Shown here piece by piece: positions 11,160-25,110 of a DNA stretch of 64,000 nt. The notes beneath the pieces were generated by a model. The model saw nothing but the letters and a program-made list of their open reading frames with translations. It was not told the origin of the DNA and searched no databases. Position numbers and translations under genes: made by a program. This DNA is from Diplolepis rosae (lineage: Eukaryota > Arthropoda > Insecta > Hymenoptera > Diplolepididae): assembly GCA_030998225.1 (NCBI GenBank), contig JAPYXD010000746.1, positions 1,364,001 to 1,428,000 on the forward strand, read 5' to 3'. The stretch's first letter is position 1. Each line of letters begins with the position of its first letter.

Positions 11160-13145
11160 TCTGCTAGAGAGCATAAGAGTAAATTCCTAATAGAGAAAAT
11201 TGGAATAAAGAATGAAATAAAATTGTTTGTTCAAATTTTATTCTTTCTGCTAAATAGCATAAAAGCCTAAATTTAAGTATTTACTTTCTGCTAAATGGCA
11301 TAAAGCGGAATTCCTTAGAACACAATTTTAGGCAATAAAAATAATTTTCTTCTTCGAATTAATGCTTTCTTGTAAAGAGCATAAAAGTCTTAATTCTAAA
11401 ATTTACACTCTGCTAAAGAGCAGACTTGTAAATTCCTAATAGAGAAAACTGGAATAAAGAATGAAATAAAATAGTTTGTTCAAATTTTATTCTTTCTGCT
11501 AAATAGCATAAAAGCCTAAATTTAAGAATTTACTTTCTGCTAAAGGGCATAAAGCGGAATTCTTTAGAACACAATTTTAGGAAATAAAAATAATTTTGTT
11601 CTTCGAATTAATGCTTTCTGCTGAAGAGCATAAAAGACTTAATACTAAAATTGACACTCTGCTAAAGAGCATAAGTGTAAATTCCTAATAAAGAAAATTG
11701 GAATCAAGATTTATATAAAAATGTTGTTCGAAATTTATTCATTCTGCTGAAGCGCATAAAAGCCTAAATTCAGATACTTACTTTCTGCTGAATAGCATAA
11801 AGAGGAATTCTTTAGAACACAATTTTAGGAAATAAAAATAATTTTCTTCTTCGATTAATGCTTTCAGCTGAGGAGCATAAAAGACTTAATTCTGGAATTG
11901 ACACTCTGCTAGAGAGCATAAGAGTAAATTCCTAATAGAGAAAATTGGAATAAAGAATGAAATAAAATTGTTTGTTCAAATTTTATTCTTTCTGCTAAAT
12001 AGCATTAAAGCCTAAATTTAAGAATTTACTTTCTGCTAAAGGGCATAAAGCGGAATTCTTTAGAACACAATTTTAGGAAATAAAAATAATTTTGTTCTTC
12101 GAATTAATGCTTTCTGCTGAAGAGCATAAAAGACTTAATACTAAAATTGACACTCTGCTAAAGAGCATAAGTGTAAATTCCTAATAAAGAAAATTGGAAT
12201 CAAGATTTATATAAAAATGTTGTTCGAAATTTATTCATTCTGCTGAAGCGCATAAAAGCCTAAATTTAGATATTTACTTTCTGCTGAATAGCATAAAGAG
12301 GAATTCTCTAGAACACAATTTTAGGAAATAAAAATAATTTTCTTCTTCGATTAATGCTTTCAGCTGAGGAGCATAAAAGACTTAAATCTGGAATTGACAC
12401 TCTGCTAGAGAGCAGAAGAGTAAATTCCTAATAAAGAAAATTGGAATAAAGAATGCAATAAAATTGATGTTCGAAATTTATTCTTTCTGCTAAATACCAT
12501 AAAAGCCTAAATTTAAGAATTTACTTTCTGCTAAAGGGCATAAAGCGGAATTCTTTAGAACCCATTTTTAGGAAATAAAAATAATTTTGTTCTTCGAATT
12601 AATGCTTTCTGCTGAAGAGCAAAAAAGACCTAAATTCTAAAATTTACACTCTGCTAAAGAGCCGACTTGTAAATTCCTAATAGAGAAAACTGGAATAAAG
12701 GAAGGAATGAAATTGACTTTCGAAATTTATTCATTCTGCTGCAGCGCATAAAAGCCTATTTGTAGGAATTTACTTTCTGCTGAATAGCATAAAGACGATT
12801 TCTCTAGAACACAATTTTAGGAAATAAAAATAATTTTCTTCTTCGATTAATGCTTTCAGCTGAGGAGCATAAAAGACTTAATTCTGGAATTGACACTCTG
12901 CTAGAGAGCATAAGAGTAAATTCCTAATAAAGAAAATTGGAATAAAGAATGCAATAAAATTGATGTTCGAAATTTATTCTTTCTGCTGAAGCGCATAAAA
13001 GCCTAAATTTAAGAATTTACTTTCTGCTGAATAGCATAAAGAGGATTTCTCTAGAACACAATTTTAGGAAATAAAAATAATTTTCTTCTTCGATTAATGC
13101 TTTCAGCTGAAGAGCATAAAAGACTTAATTCTAGAAATGACATTC

Positions 13146-14136
13146 TGCTAGAGAGAATAAGTGTAAATTCCTAATAAAGAAAATTGCAATCAAGATTTAA
13201 ATAAAAATGTTGTTCGAAATTTATTCATCCTGCTGAAGCGCATAAAAGCCTAAATTTAAGAATTTACTTTATGCTGTAGAGCATAAAGAGGAATTCTTTA
13301 TAACACAATTTTAGGAAATAAAAATAATTTTATTCTTCGAATTAATGCTTTCAGCTGAGGAGCATAAAAAGACTTAATTCTGGAATTGACACTCTGCTAA
13401 AGAGCATAAGTGTAAATTCCTAATAAAGAAAATTGCAATCAAAATTTAAATAAAAATGTTGTCCGAAATTTATTCATTCTGCTGAAGCGCATAAAAGCCT
13501 AAATTTAAGAATTTACTTTATGCTGGAGAGCATAAAGAGGAATTCTCTAGAACACAATTTTAGGAAATAGAAATAATTTTCTACTTCGATTAATGCTTTC
13601 AGCTGAGGAGCATAAAAGACTTAATTCTGGAATTGACACTCTGCTAAAGAGCATAAGTGTAAATTCCTAATAAAAGAAAATTGCAATCAAGATTTAAATA
13701 AAAATGTTGTTCGAAATTTATTCATTCTGCTGCAGCGCATAAAAGCCTATTTGTAGGAATTTACTTTCTGCTGAATAGCATAAAGACGATTTCTCTAGAA
13801 CACAATTTTAGGAAATAAAAATAATTTTCTTCTTCGATTAATGCTTTCAGCTGAGGAGCATAAAAGACTTAATTCTGGAATTGACACTCTGCTAAAGAGC
13901 ATAAGTGTAAATTCCTAATAAAGAAAATTGCAATCAAGATTTAAATAAAAATGTTCGAAATTTATTCATTCTGCTGAAGCGCATTAAAGCCTAAATTTAA
14001 GAATTTACTTTATGCTGGAGAGCATAAAGAGGAATTCTTTATAACACAATTTTAGGAAATAAAAATAATTTTGTTCTTCGAATTAATGCTTTCTGCTGAA
14101 GAGCATAAAAGGCTTAATTCTGGAATTGACACTCTG
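13146..14136. repeat. Second run of K-like units
   Basis: Four units in a row with GCAATCAA spacers. One (near 13,645) has the GCTGCAGCGC B box and CTATTTGTAGG instead, and another (near 13,890) has the AAAAATGTTCG deletion of one GTT. Sequence identity is high, but the B and C modules are mixed. Confidence 0.72.
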
Positions 14137-14380
14137 CTAGAGAGCATAAGAGTAAATTCCTAATAAAGAAAATTGGAATAAAGAATGCAATAAAATTGAT
14201 GTTCGAAATTTATTCTTTCTGCTGAAGCGCATAAAAGCCTAAATTTAAGAATTTACTTTCTGCTGAATAGCATAAAGAGGAATTTTCTAGAACACAATTT
14301 TAGTAAATAAAAATAATTTTCTTCTTCGATTTATGCTTTCAGCTGAGGAGCATAAAAGACTTAATTCTGGAATTGAAACT

Positions 14381-15625
14381 CTGCTAAAGAGCATAAGTAT
14401 TAATTCCAAATAAAGAAAATTGGAATCAAGATTTAAATAAAAATGTTGTTCGAAATTTATTCATTCTGCTGAAGCGCATAAAAGCCTAAATTTAAGAATT
14501 TACTGTATGCTGGAGAGCATAAAGAGGAATTCTTTATAACACAATTTTAGGAAATAAAAATAATTTTATTCTTCGAATTAATGCTTTCTGCTGAAGAGCA
14601 TAAAAGACCTAAATTCTAAAATTTACACTCTGCTAAAAAGCCGACTTGTAAATTCCTAATAGAGAAAACTGGAATAAAGGAAGGAATGAAATTGACATTC
14701 GAAATTTATTCATTCTGCTGCAGCGCATAAAAGCCTATTTGTAGGAATTTACTTTCTGCTGAATAGCATAAAGAGGATTTCTCTAGAACACAATTTTATG
14801 AAATAAAAATAATTTTCTTCTTCGATTAATGCTTTCAGCTGATGAGCATAAAAGACTTAATTCTGGAATTGACACTCTGCTAGAGAGCATATGTGTAAAT
14901 TACTAATAAAGAAAATTAGAATAAAGATTGAAATAAAATTGATGTTCGAAATTTATTCTTTCTGCTAAAGAGCCTAAAAGCCTAAATTTAAGAATTTACT
15001 TTCTGCAGAAGAGCATAAAGAGGAATTCTCTACAACACAATTTTGGGAATAAAAAAATAATAATTTTCCCTTCCAAATTAATGTATTCTGCTTATGAGCA
15101 TAAAATACTAAATTCTAGAATTGACATTCTGCTAGAGAGAATAAGTGTAAATTCCTAATAATGAAAATTTGAATAAAGATTGAAAAAAAATTGTTGTTAA
15201 AAATTTATTCTTTCTGCTAAAGAGCCTAAAAGCCTAAATTTAAGAATTTACTTTCTGCTAAAGGGCATAAAGCGGAATTCTTTAGAACACAATTTTAGGA
15301 AATAAAAATAATTTTCTTCTTCGAATTAATGCTTTCTTGTAAAGAGCATAAAAGTCTTAATTCTAAAATTTACACTCTGCTAAAGAGCAGACTTGTAAAT
15401 TCCTAATAGAGAAAACTGGAATAAAGGAAGGAATGAAATTGACTTTCGAAATTTATTCATTCTGCTGAAGCGCATAAAAGCCTAAATTTAGATATTTACT
15501 TTCTGCTGAATAGCATAAAGAGGAATTCTCTAGAACACAATTTTAGGAAATAAAAATAATTTTCTTCTTCGAATTAATGCTTTCTTGTAAAGAGCATAAA
15601 AGTCTTAATTCTAAAATTTACACTC
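14381..15625. repeat. K-b-e-g-b cassette, copy 4
   Basis: Opens with a K-like unit whose A module reads ATAAGTATTAATTCC and is preceded by TTGAAACTCTGC instead of TTGACACTCTGC. Both variants are shared with the copy at 49,366, about 35 kb away. The last b unit has the GATATTTAC form of module B and the next unit is class c. Confidence 0.75.
15129..15376. repeat. Class g unit, copy 4, recombinant C module
   Basis: A module and spacer are typical class g, but the C box is CTGCTAAAGGGC with GCGGAATTC, as in class c and d units, instead of CTTCAGGAGAGC. The switch falls in or near module B and marks an exchange or conversion tract. Confidence 0.85.
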
Positions 15626-18600
15626 TGCTAAAGAGCAGACTTGTAAATTCCTAATAGAGAAAACTGGAATAAAGAATGAAATAAAATAGTTTGTTCAAAT
15701 TTTATTCTTTCTGCTAAATAGCATAAAAGCCTAAATTTAAGAATTTACTTTCTGCTAAAGGGCATAAAGCGGAATTCTTTAGAACACAATTTTAGGAAAT
15801 AAAAATAATTTTGTTCTTCGAATTAATGCTTTCTGCTGAAGAGCATAAAAGACTTAATACTAAAATTGACACTCTGCTAAAGAGCATAAGTGTAAATTCC
15901 TAATAAAGAAAATTGGAATCAAGATTTATATAAAAATGTTGTTCGAAATTTATTCATTCTGCTGAAGCGCATAAAAGCCTAAATTCAGATACTTACTTTC
16001 TGCTGAATAGCATAAAGAGGAATTCTTTAGAACACAATTTTAGGAAATAAAAATAATTTTCTTCTTCGATTAATGCTTTCAGCTGAGGAGCATAAAAGAC
16101 TTAAATCTGGAATTGACACTCTGCTAAAGAGCATAAGTGTAAATTCCTAATAAAGAAAATTGGAATCAAGATTTATATAAAAATGTTGTTCGAAATTTAT
16201 TCATTCTGCTGAAGCGCATAAAAGCCTAAATTTAGATATTTACTTTCTGCTGAATAGCATAAAGAGGAATTCTCTAGAACACAATTTTAGGAAATAAAAA
16301 TAATTTTCTTCTTCGATTAATGCTTTCAGCTGAGGAGCATAAAAGACTTAATTCTGGAATTGACACTCTGCTAGAGAGCATAAGAGTAAATTCCTAATAG
16401 AGAAAATTGGAATAAAGAATGCAATAAAATTGATGTTCGAAATTTATTCTTTCTGCTAAATACCATAAAAGCCTAAATTTAAGAATTTACTTTCTGCTAA
16501 AGGGCATAAAGCGGAATTCTTTAGAACACAATTTTAGGAAATAAAAATAATTTTCTTCTTCGATTAATGCTTTCAGCTGAGGAGCATAAAAGACTTAATT
16601 CTGGAATTGACACTCTGCTAGAGAGCATATGTGTAAATTACTAATAAAGAAAATTAGAATAAAGATTGAAATAAAATTGATGTTCGAAATTTATTCTTTC
16701 TGCTAAAGTGCATAAAAGCCTAAATTTAAGAATTTACTTTCTGCTGAATAGTATAAAGAGGAATTCTCTAGAACATAATTTTAGGAAATAAATATAATTT
16801 TCTTTTTCGATTAATGCTTTCTGCTGAAGAGCATAAAATACTAAATTCTAGAATTGACACTCTGCTAAAGAGCATAAGTGTAAATTCCTAATAAAGAAAA
16901 TTGCAATCAAGATTTAAATAAAAATGTTGTTCGAAATTTATTCATCCTGCTGAAGCGCATAAAAGCCTAAATTTAAGAATTTACTTTATGCTGGAGAGCA
17001 TAAAGAGGAATTCTTTATAACACAATTTTAGGAAATAAAAATAATTTTATTCTTCGAATTAATGCTTTCTGCTGAAGAGCATAAAAGACCTAAATTCTAA
17101 AATTTACACTCTGCTAAAGAGCCGACTTGTAAATTCCTAATAGAGAAAACTGGAATAAAGGAAGGAATGAAATTGACTTTCGAAATTTATTCATTCTGCT
17201 GCAGCGCATAAAAGCCTATTTGTAGGAATTTACTTTCTGCTGAATAGCATAAAGACGATTTCTCTAGAACACAATTTTAGGAAATAAAAATAATTTTCTT
17301 CTTCGATTAATGCTTTCAGCTGAAGAGCATAAAAGACTTAATTCTGGAAATGACACTCTGCTAGAGAGCATAAGAGTAAATTCCTAATAGAGAAAATTGG
17401 AATAAAGAATGAAATAAAATTATTTGTTCAAATTTTATTCATTCTGCTAAAGAGCATAAAAGCCTAAATTTAAGAATTTACTTTCTGCTGAAGAGCATAA
17501 AGAGGAATTCTCTAGAACACAATTTTAGGAAATAAAAATAATTTTCTTCTTCGAATTAATGCTTTCTTGTAAAGAGCATAAAAGTCTTAATTCTAAAATT
17601 TACACTCTGTTAAAGAGCAGACTTGTAAATTCCTAATAGAGAAAACTGGAATAAAGAATGAAATAAAATAGTTTGTTCAAATTTTATTCTTTCTGCTAAA
17701 TAGCATAAAAGCCTAAATTTAAGAATTTACTTTCTGCTAAAGGGCATAAAGCGGAATTCTTTAGAACACAATTTTAGGAAATAAAAATAATTTTGTTCTT
17801 CGAATTAATGCTTTCTGCTGAAGAGCATAAAAGACTTAATACTAAAATTGACACTCTGCTAAAGAGCATAAGTGTAAATTCCTAATAAAGAAAATTGGAA
17901 TCAAGATTTATATAAAAATGTTGTTCGAAATTTATTCATTCTGCTGAAGCGCATAAAAGCCTAAATTTAGATATTTACTTTCTGCTGAATAGCATTAAGA
18001 GGAATTCTCTAGAACACAATTTTAGGAAATAAAAATAATTTTCTTCTTCGATTAATGCTTTCAGCTGAAGAGCATAAAAGACTTAATTCTGGAAATGACA
18101 CTCTGCTAGAGAGCATAAGAGTAAATTCCTAATAGAGAAAATTGGAATAAAGAATGAAATAATATTGTTTGTTCAAATTTTATTCTTTCTGCTAAATAGC
18201 ATAAAAGCCTAAATTTAAGAATTTACTTTCTGCTGAATAGCATAAAGAGGAATTCTCTAGAACACAATTTTAGGAAATAAAAATAATTTTCTTCTTCGAA
18301 TTAATGCTTTCTTGTAAAGAGCATAAAAGTCTTAATTCTAAAATTTACACTCTGTTAAAGAGCAGACTTGTAAATTCCTAATAGAGAAAACTGGAATAAA
18401 GAATGAAATAAAATAGTTTGTTCAAATTTTATTCTTTCTGCTAAATAGCATAAAAGCCTAAATTTAAGAATTTACTTTCTGCTAAAGGGCATAAAGCGGA
18501 ATTCTTTAGAACACAATTTTAGGAAATAAAAATAATTTTGTTCTTCGAATTAATGCTTTCTGCTGAAGAGCATAAAATACTCAATACTAAAATTGACAAT

Positions 18601-18679
18601 CTGATAAAGAGAATAAGTGTAAATTCCTAATAACGAAAATTGGAATCAAGATTTATATAAAAATGTTGTTCGAAATTTA

Positions 18680-19921
18680 TTCATTCTGCTGAAGCGCATA
18701 AAAGCCTAAATTTAGATATTTACTTTCTGCTGAATAGCATTAAGAGGAATTCTCTAGAACACAATTTTAGGAAATAAAAATAATTTTCTTCTTCGATTAA
18801 TGCTTTCAGCTGAGGAGCATAAATGACTTAATTCTGGAATTGACACTCTGCTAGAGAGGATAAGAGTAAATTCCTAATAGAGAAAATTGGAATAAAGAAT
18901 GAAATAAAATTGTTTGTTCAAATTTTATTCTTTCTGCTAAATAGCATAAAAGCCTAAATTTGAGAATTTACTTTCTGCTAAAGGGCATAAAGCGGAATTC
19001 TTTAGAACACAATTTTAGGAAATAAAAATAATTTTGTTCTTCGAATTAATGCTTTCTGCTGAAGAGCATAAAAGACTTAATACTAAAATTGACACTCTGC
19101 TAAAGAGCATAAGTGTAAATTCCTAATAAAGAAAATTGGAATCAAGATTTAAATAAAAATGTTGTTCGAAATTTAATCTTTCTGCTGAAGCGCATAAAAG
19201 CCTAAATTTAAGAATTTACTTTCTGCTGAATAGCATAAAGAGGAATTCTCTAGAACACAATTTTAGGAAATAAAAATAATTTTATTCTTCGAATTATTAC
19301 TTTCTGCTGAAGATAATAAAAGACTTAATTCTAAAATTTACACTCTGCTAAAGAGCAGACTTGTAAATTCCTAATAGAGAAAACTGGAATAAAGGAAGGA
19401 ATGAAATTGACTTTCGAAATTTATTCATTCTTCGGAAGCGCATAAAAGCCTAAATTTAGATATTTACTTTCTGCTGAATAGCATAAAGAGGAATTCTCTA
19501 GAACACAATTTCAGGAAATAAAAATAATTTTCTTCTTCGAATTAATGCTTTCTTGTAAAGAGCATAAAAGTCTTAATTCTAAAATTTACACTCTGCTAAA
19601 GAGCAGACTTGTAAATTCCTAATAGAGAAAACTGGAATAAAGAATGAAATAAAATAGTTTGTTCAAATTTTATTCTTTCTGCTAAATAGCATAAAAGCCT
19701 AAATTTAAGAATTTACTTTCTGCTAAAGGGCATAAAGCGGAATTCTTTAGAACACAATTTTAGGAAATAAAAATAATTTTCTTCTTCGAATTAATGCTTT
19801 CTTGTAAAGAGCATAAAAGACCTAAATTCTAAAATTTACACTCTGCTAAAGAGCCGACTTGTAAATTCCTAATAGAGAAAACTGGAATAAAGGAAGGAAT
19901 GAAATTGACTTTCGAAATTTA
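18680..19921. repeat. 5-unit tandem duplication, copy 1
   Basis: Shares rare markers with the following copy at a constant 1,242-bp offset: AAATGACTTAATTC in a D module, GAATTATTAC with AGATAATAAAAG in place of GAGCATAAAAG (19,291), and the broken B box TTCGGAAGCGC (19,431). Outside these positions the markers are rare, so the duplication is recent relative to the array. Confidence 0.85.
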
Positions 19922-21163
19922 TTCATTCTGCTGAAGCGCATAAAAGCCTAAATTTAGATATTTACTTTCTGCTGAATAGCATTAAGAGGAATTCTCTAGA
20001 ACACAATTTTAGGAAATAAAAATAATTTTCTTCTTCGATTAATGCTTTCAGCTGAGGAGCATAAATGACTTAATTCTGGAATTGACACTCTGCTAGAGAG
20101 CATAAGAGTAAATTCCTAATAGAGAAAATTGGAATAAAGAATGAAATAAAATTGTTTGTTCAAATTTTATTCTTTCTGCTAAATAGCATAAAAGCCTAAA
20201 TTTAAGAATTTACTTTCTGCTAAAGGGCATAAAGCGGAATTCTTTAGAACACAATTTTAGGAAATAAAAATACTTTTCTTCTTCGAATTAATGCTTTCTG
20301 CTGAAGAGCATAAAAGACTTAATACTAAAATTGACACTCTGCTAAAGAGCATAAGTGTAAATTCCTAATAAAGAAAATTGGAATCAAGATTTAAATAAAA
20401 ATGTTGTTCGAAATTTAATCTTTCTGCTGAAGCGCATAAAAGCCTAAATTTAAGAATTTACTTTCTGCTGAATAGCATAAAGAGGAATTCTCTAGAACAC
20501 AATTTTAGGAAATAAAAATAATTTTATTCTTCGAATTATTACTTTCTGCTGAAGATAATAAAAGACTTAATTCTAAAATTTACACTCTGCTAAAGAGCCG
20601 ACTTGTAAATTCCTAATAGAGAAAACTGGAATAAAGGAAGGAATGAAATTGACTTTCGAAATTTATTCATTCTTCGGAAGCGCATAAAAGCCTAAATTTA
20701 GATATTTACTTTCTGCTGAATAGCATAAAGAGGAATTCTCTAGAACACAATTTCAGGAAATAAAAATAATTTTCTTCTTTGAATTAATGCTTTCTTGTAA
20801 AGCGCATAAATGTCTTAATTCTAAAATTTACACTCTGCTAAAGAGCAGACTTGTAAATTCCTAATAGAGAAAACTGGAATAAAGAATGAAATAAAATAGT
20901 TTGTTCAAATTTTATTCTTTCTGCTAAATAGCATAAAAGCCTAAATTTAAGAATTTACTTTCTGCTAAAGGGCATAAAGCGGAATTCTTTAGAACACAAT
21001 TTTAGGAAATAAAAATAATTTTCTTCTTCGAATTAATGCTTTCTTGTAAAGAGCATAAAAGACCTAAATTCTAAAATTTACACTCTGCTAAAGAGCCGAC
21101 TTGTAAATTCCTAATAGAGAAAACTGGAATAAAGGAAGGAATGAAATTGACTTTCGAAATTTA
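19922..21163. repeat. 5-unit tandem duplication, copy 2
   Basis: Carries the same rare markers at 20,533 (GAATTATTAC) and 20,673 (TTCGGAAGCGC). Class order is b/d/a/b/c as in copy 1. A few private changes (for example CTTTGAATTAATG near 20,778, AAGCGCATAAATGTC near 20,801) show later divergence. Confidence 0.85.
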
Positions 21164-21404
21164 TTCATTCTGCTGAAGCGCATAAAAGCCCAAATTTAGA
21201 TATTTACTTTCTGCTGAATAGCATTAAGAGGAATTCTCTAGAACACAATTTTAGGAAATAAAAATAATTTTCTTCTTCGATTAATGCTTTCAGCTGAGGA
21301 GCATAAAAGACTTAATTCTGGAATTGACACTCTGCTAGAGAGCATAAGAGTAAATTCCTAATAAAGAAAATTGGAATAAAGAATGCAATAAAATTGATGT
21401 TCGA

Positions 21405-23100
21405 AATTTATTCATTCTGCTGAAGCGCATAAAAGCCTAAATTTAAGAATTTACTTTATGCTGGAGAGCATAAAGAGGAATTCTTTATAACACAATTTTA
21501 GGAAATAAAAATAATTTTGTTCTTCGAATTAATGCTTTCTGCTGAAGAGCATGAAAGACTTAATACTAAAATTGACACTCTGCTAAAGAGCATAAGTGTA
21601 AATTCCTAATAAAGAAAATTGGAATCAAGATTTATATAAAAATGTTGTTCGAAATTTATTCATTCTGCTGAAGCGCATAAAAGCCTAAATTTAGATATTT
21701 ACTTTCTGCTGAATAGCATAAAGAGGAATTCTCTAGAACACAATTTTAGGAAATAAAAATAATTTTCTTCTTCGATTAATGCTTTCAGCTGAGGAGCATA
21801 AAAGACTTAATTCTGGAATTGACACTCTGCTAGAGAGCATATGTGTAAATTACTAATAAAGAAAATTAGAATAAAGATTGAAATAAAATTGATGTTCGAA
21901 ATTTATTCATTCTGCTGAAGCGCATAAAAGCCTAAATTTAGATATTTACTTTCTGCTGAATAGCATAAAGAGGAATTCTCTCGAACACAATTTTAGGAAA
22001 TAAAAATAATTTTCTTCTTCGAATTAATGCTTTCTGCTGAAGAGCATAAAAGTCTTAATACTAAAATTTACACTCTGCTAAAGAGCCGACTTGTAAATTC
22101 CTAATAGAGAAAACTGGAATAAAGGAAGGAATGAAATTGACTTTCGAAATTTATTCATTCTGCTGCAGCGCATAAAAGCCTAAATTTAGATATTTACTTT
22201 CTGCTGAATAGCGTAAAGAGGAATTCTCTAGAACACAATGTTAGGAAATAAAAATAATTTTGTTCTTCGAATTAATGCTTTCTGCTGAAGAGCATGAAAG
22301 ACTTAATACTAAAATTGACACTCTGCTAAAGAGCATAAGTGTAAATTCCTAATAAAGAAAATTGCAATCAAGATTTAAATAAAAATGTTCGAAATTTATT
22401 CATTCTGCTGCAGCGCATAAAAGCCTAAATTTAGATATTTACTTTCTGCTGAATAGCATAAAGAGGAATTCTCTAGAACACAATTTTAGGCAATAAAAAT
22501 AATTTTCTTCATCGAATTAATGCTTTCTTGTAAAGAGCATAAAAGACCTAAATTCTAAAATTTACACTCTGCTAAAGAGCAGACTTGTAAATTCCTAATA
22601 GAGAAAACTGGAATAAAGGAAGGAATGAAATTGACTTTCGAAATTTATTCATTCTGCTGAAGCGCATAAAAGCCTAAATTTAGATATTTACTTTCTGCTG
22701 AATAGCATAAAGAGGAATTCTCTAGAACACAATTTTAGGAAATAAAAATAATTTTCTTCTTCGAATTAATGCTTTCTTGTAAAGAGCATAAAAGTCTTAA
22801 TTCTAAAATTTACACTCTGCTAAAGAGCAGACTTGTAAATTCCTAATAGAGAAAACTGGAATAAAGAATGAAATAAAATAGTTTGTTCAAATTTTATTCT
22901 TTCTGCTAAATAGCATAAAAGCCTAAATTTAAGAATTTACTTTCTGCTAAAGGGCATAAAGCGGAATTCTTTAGAACACAATTTTAGGAAATAAAAATAA
23001 TTTTCTTCTTCGAATTAATGCTTTCTTGTAAAGAGCATAAAAGACCTAAATTCTAAAATTTACACTCTGCTAAAGAGCCGACTTGTAAATTCCTAATAGA
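21405..23100. repeat. Block X, copy 1
   Basis: Contains GAGCATGAAAGAC (21,551 and 22,294), AGCGTAAAGAGG (near 22,210), the shortened AAAAATGTTCGAAAT lacking one GTT (22,381) and CTTCATCGAATTAATG (near 22,507). The same markers recur in order at +7,690 bp (29.1-30.8 kb; the GCGTAAAG variant excepted) and at +41,277 bp (62.7-64.0 kb). Confidence 0.8.
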
Positions 23101-23869
23101 GAAAACTGGAATAAAGGAAGGAATGAAATTGACTTTCGAAATTTATTCATTCTGCTGAAGCGCATAAATGCCTAAATTTAGATATTTACTTTATGCTGGA
23201 GAGCATAAAGAGGAATTCTTTATAACACAATTTTAGGAAATAAAAATAATTTTGTTCTTCGAATTAATGCTTTCTGCTGAAGAGCATAAAAGACTTAATA
23301 CTAAAATTGACACTCTGCTAAAGAGCATAAGTGTAAATTCCTAATAAAGAATATTGGAATCAAGATTTATATAAAAATGTTGTTCGAAATTTATTCATTC
23401 TGCTGAAGCGCATAAAAGCCTAAATTTAGATATTTACTTTCTGCTGAATAGCATAAAGAGGAATTCTCTAGAACACAATTTTAGGAAATAAAAATAATTT
23501 TCTTCTTCGATTAATGCTTTCAGCTGAGGAGCATAAAAGACTTAAATCTGGAATTGACACTCTGCTAGAGAGCAGAAGAGTAAATTCCTAATAAGGAAAA
23601 TTGGAATAAAGAATGCAATAAAATTGAGGTTCGAAATTTATTAATTCTGCTAAAGAGCATAAACGCCTAAATTTGAGTATTTACTTTCTGCTGGAGAGCA
23701 TAAAGAGGAATTCTTTAGAACACAATTTTAGGAAATAAAAATAATTTTCTTCTTCGATTAATGCTTTCAGCTGAGGAGCATAAAAGACTTAATTCTGGAA
23801 TTGACACTCTGCTAGAGAGCATAAGAGTAAATTCCTAATAGAGAAAATTGGAATAAAGAATGAAATAAA

Positions 23870-25110
23870 ATAGTTTGTTCAAATTTTATTCTTTCTGCTA
23901 AATAGCATAAAAGCCTAAATTTAAGAATTTACTTTCTGCTAAAGGGCATAAAGCGGAATTCTTTAGAACACAATTTTAGGAAATAAAAATAATTTTCTTC
24001 TTCGAATTAATGCTTTCTGCTGAAGAGCATAAAAGACCTAAATTCTAAAATTTACACTCTGCTAAAGAGCCGACTTGTAAATTCCTAATAGAGAAAACTG
24101 GAATAAAGGAAGGAATGAAATTGACTTTCGAAATTTATTCATTCTGCTGAAGCGCATAAAAGCCTAAATTTAGATATTTACTTTCTGCTGAATAGCATTA
24201 AGAGGAATTCTCTAGAACACAATTTTAGGAAATAAAAATAATTTTCTTCTTCGATTAATGCTTTCAGCTGAGGAGCATAGAAGACTTAATTCTGGAATTG
24301 ACACTCTGCTAGAGAGCATAAGGGTAAATTCCTAATAAAGAAAATTGGAATAAAGAATGCAATAAAATTGATGTTCGAAATTTATTCATTCTGCTGAAGC
24401 GCATAAAAGCCTAAATTTAAGAATTTACTTTATGCTGGAGAGCATAAAGAGGAATTCTTTATAACACAATTTTAGGAAATAAAAATAATTTTGTTCTTCG
24501 AATTAATGCTTTCTGCTGAAGAGCATAAAAGACTTAATACTAAAATTGACACTCTGCTAAAGAGCAGAAGAATAAATTCCTAATAAGGACAATTGGAATC
24601 AAGATTTATATAAAAATGTTGTTCGAAATTTATTCATTCTGCTGAAGCGCATAAAAGCCTAAATTTAGATATTTACTTTCTGCTGAATAGCATAAAGAGG
24701 AATTCTCTAGAACACAATTTTAGGAAATAAAAATAATTTTCTTCTTCGATTAATGCTTTCAGCTGAGGAGCATAAAAGACTTAATTCTGGAATTGACACT
24801 CTGCTAGAGAGCATATGTGTAAATTACTAATAAAGAAAATTAGAATAAAGATTGAAATAAAATTGGTGTTCGAAATTTATTCATTCTGCGAAAGCGCATA
24901 AAAGCCTAAATTTAGATATTTACTTTCTGCTGAATAGCATAAAGAGGAATTCTCTAGAACACAATTTTAGGAAATAAAAATAATTTTATTCTTCGAATTA
25001 ATGCTTTCTGCTGAAGAGCATAAAAGACCTAAATTCTAAAATTTACACTCTGCTAAAGAGACGACTTTTAAATTCCTAATAGAGAAAACTGGAATAAAGG
25101 AAGGAATTAA
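23870..25110. repeat. 16-unit-offset duplicate, copy 1
   Basis: Five units sharing GCATAGAAGACTTAATTC (near 24,276), ATAAGGGTAAATTCC, CTGCGAAAGCGC (near 24,888) and AGAGACGACTTTTAAATTCC (near 25,059) with 27.84-29.08 kb at an offset of 3,971-3,972 bp. Confidence 0.78.
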
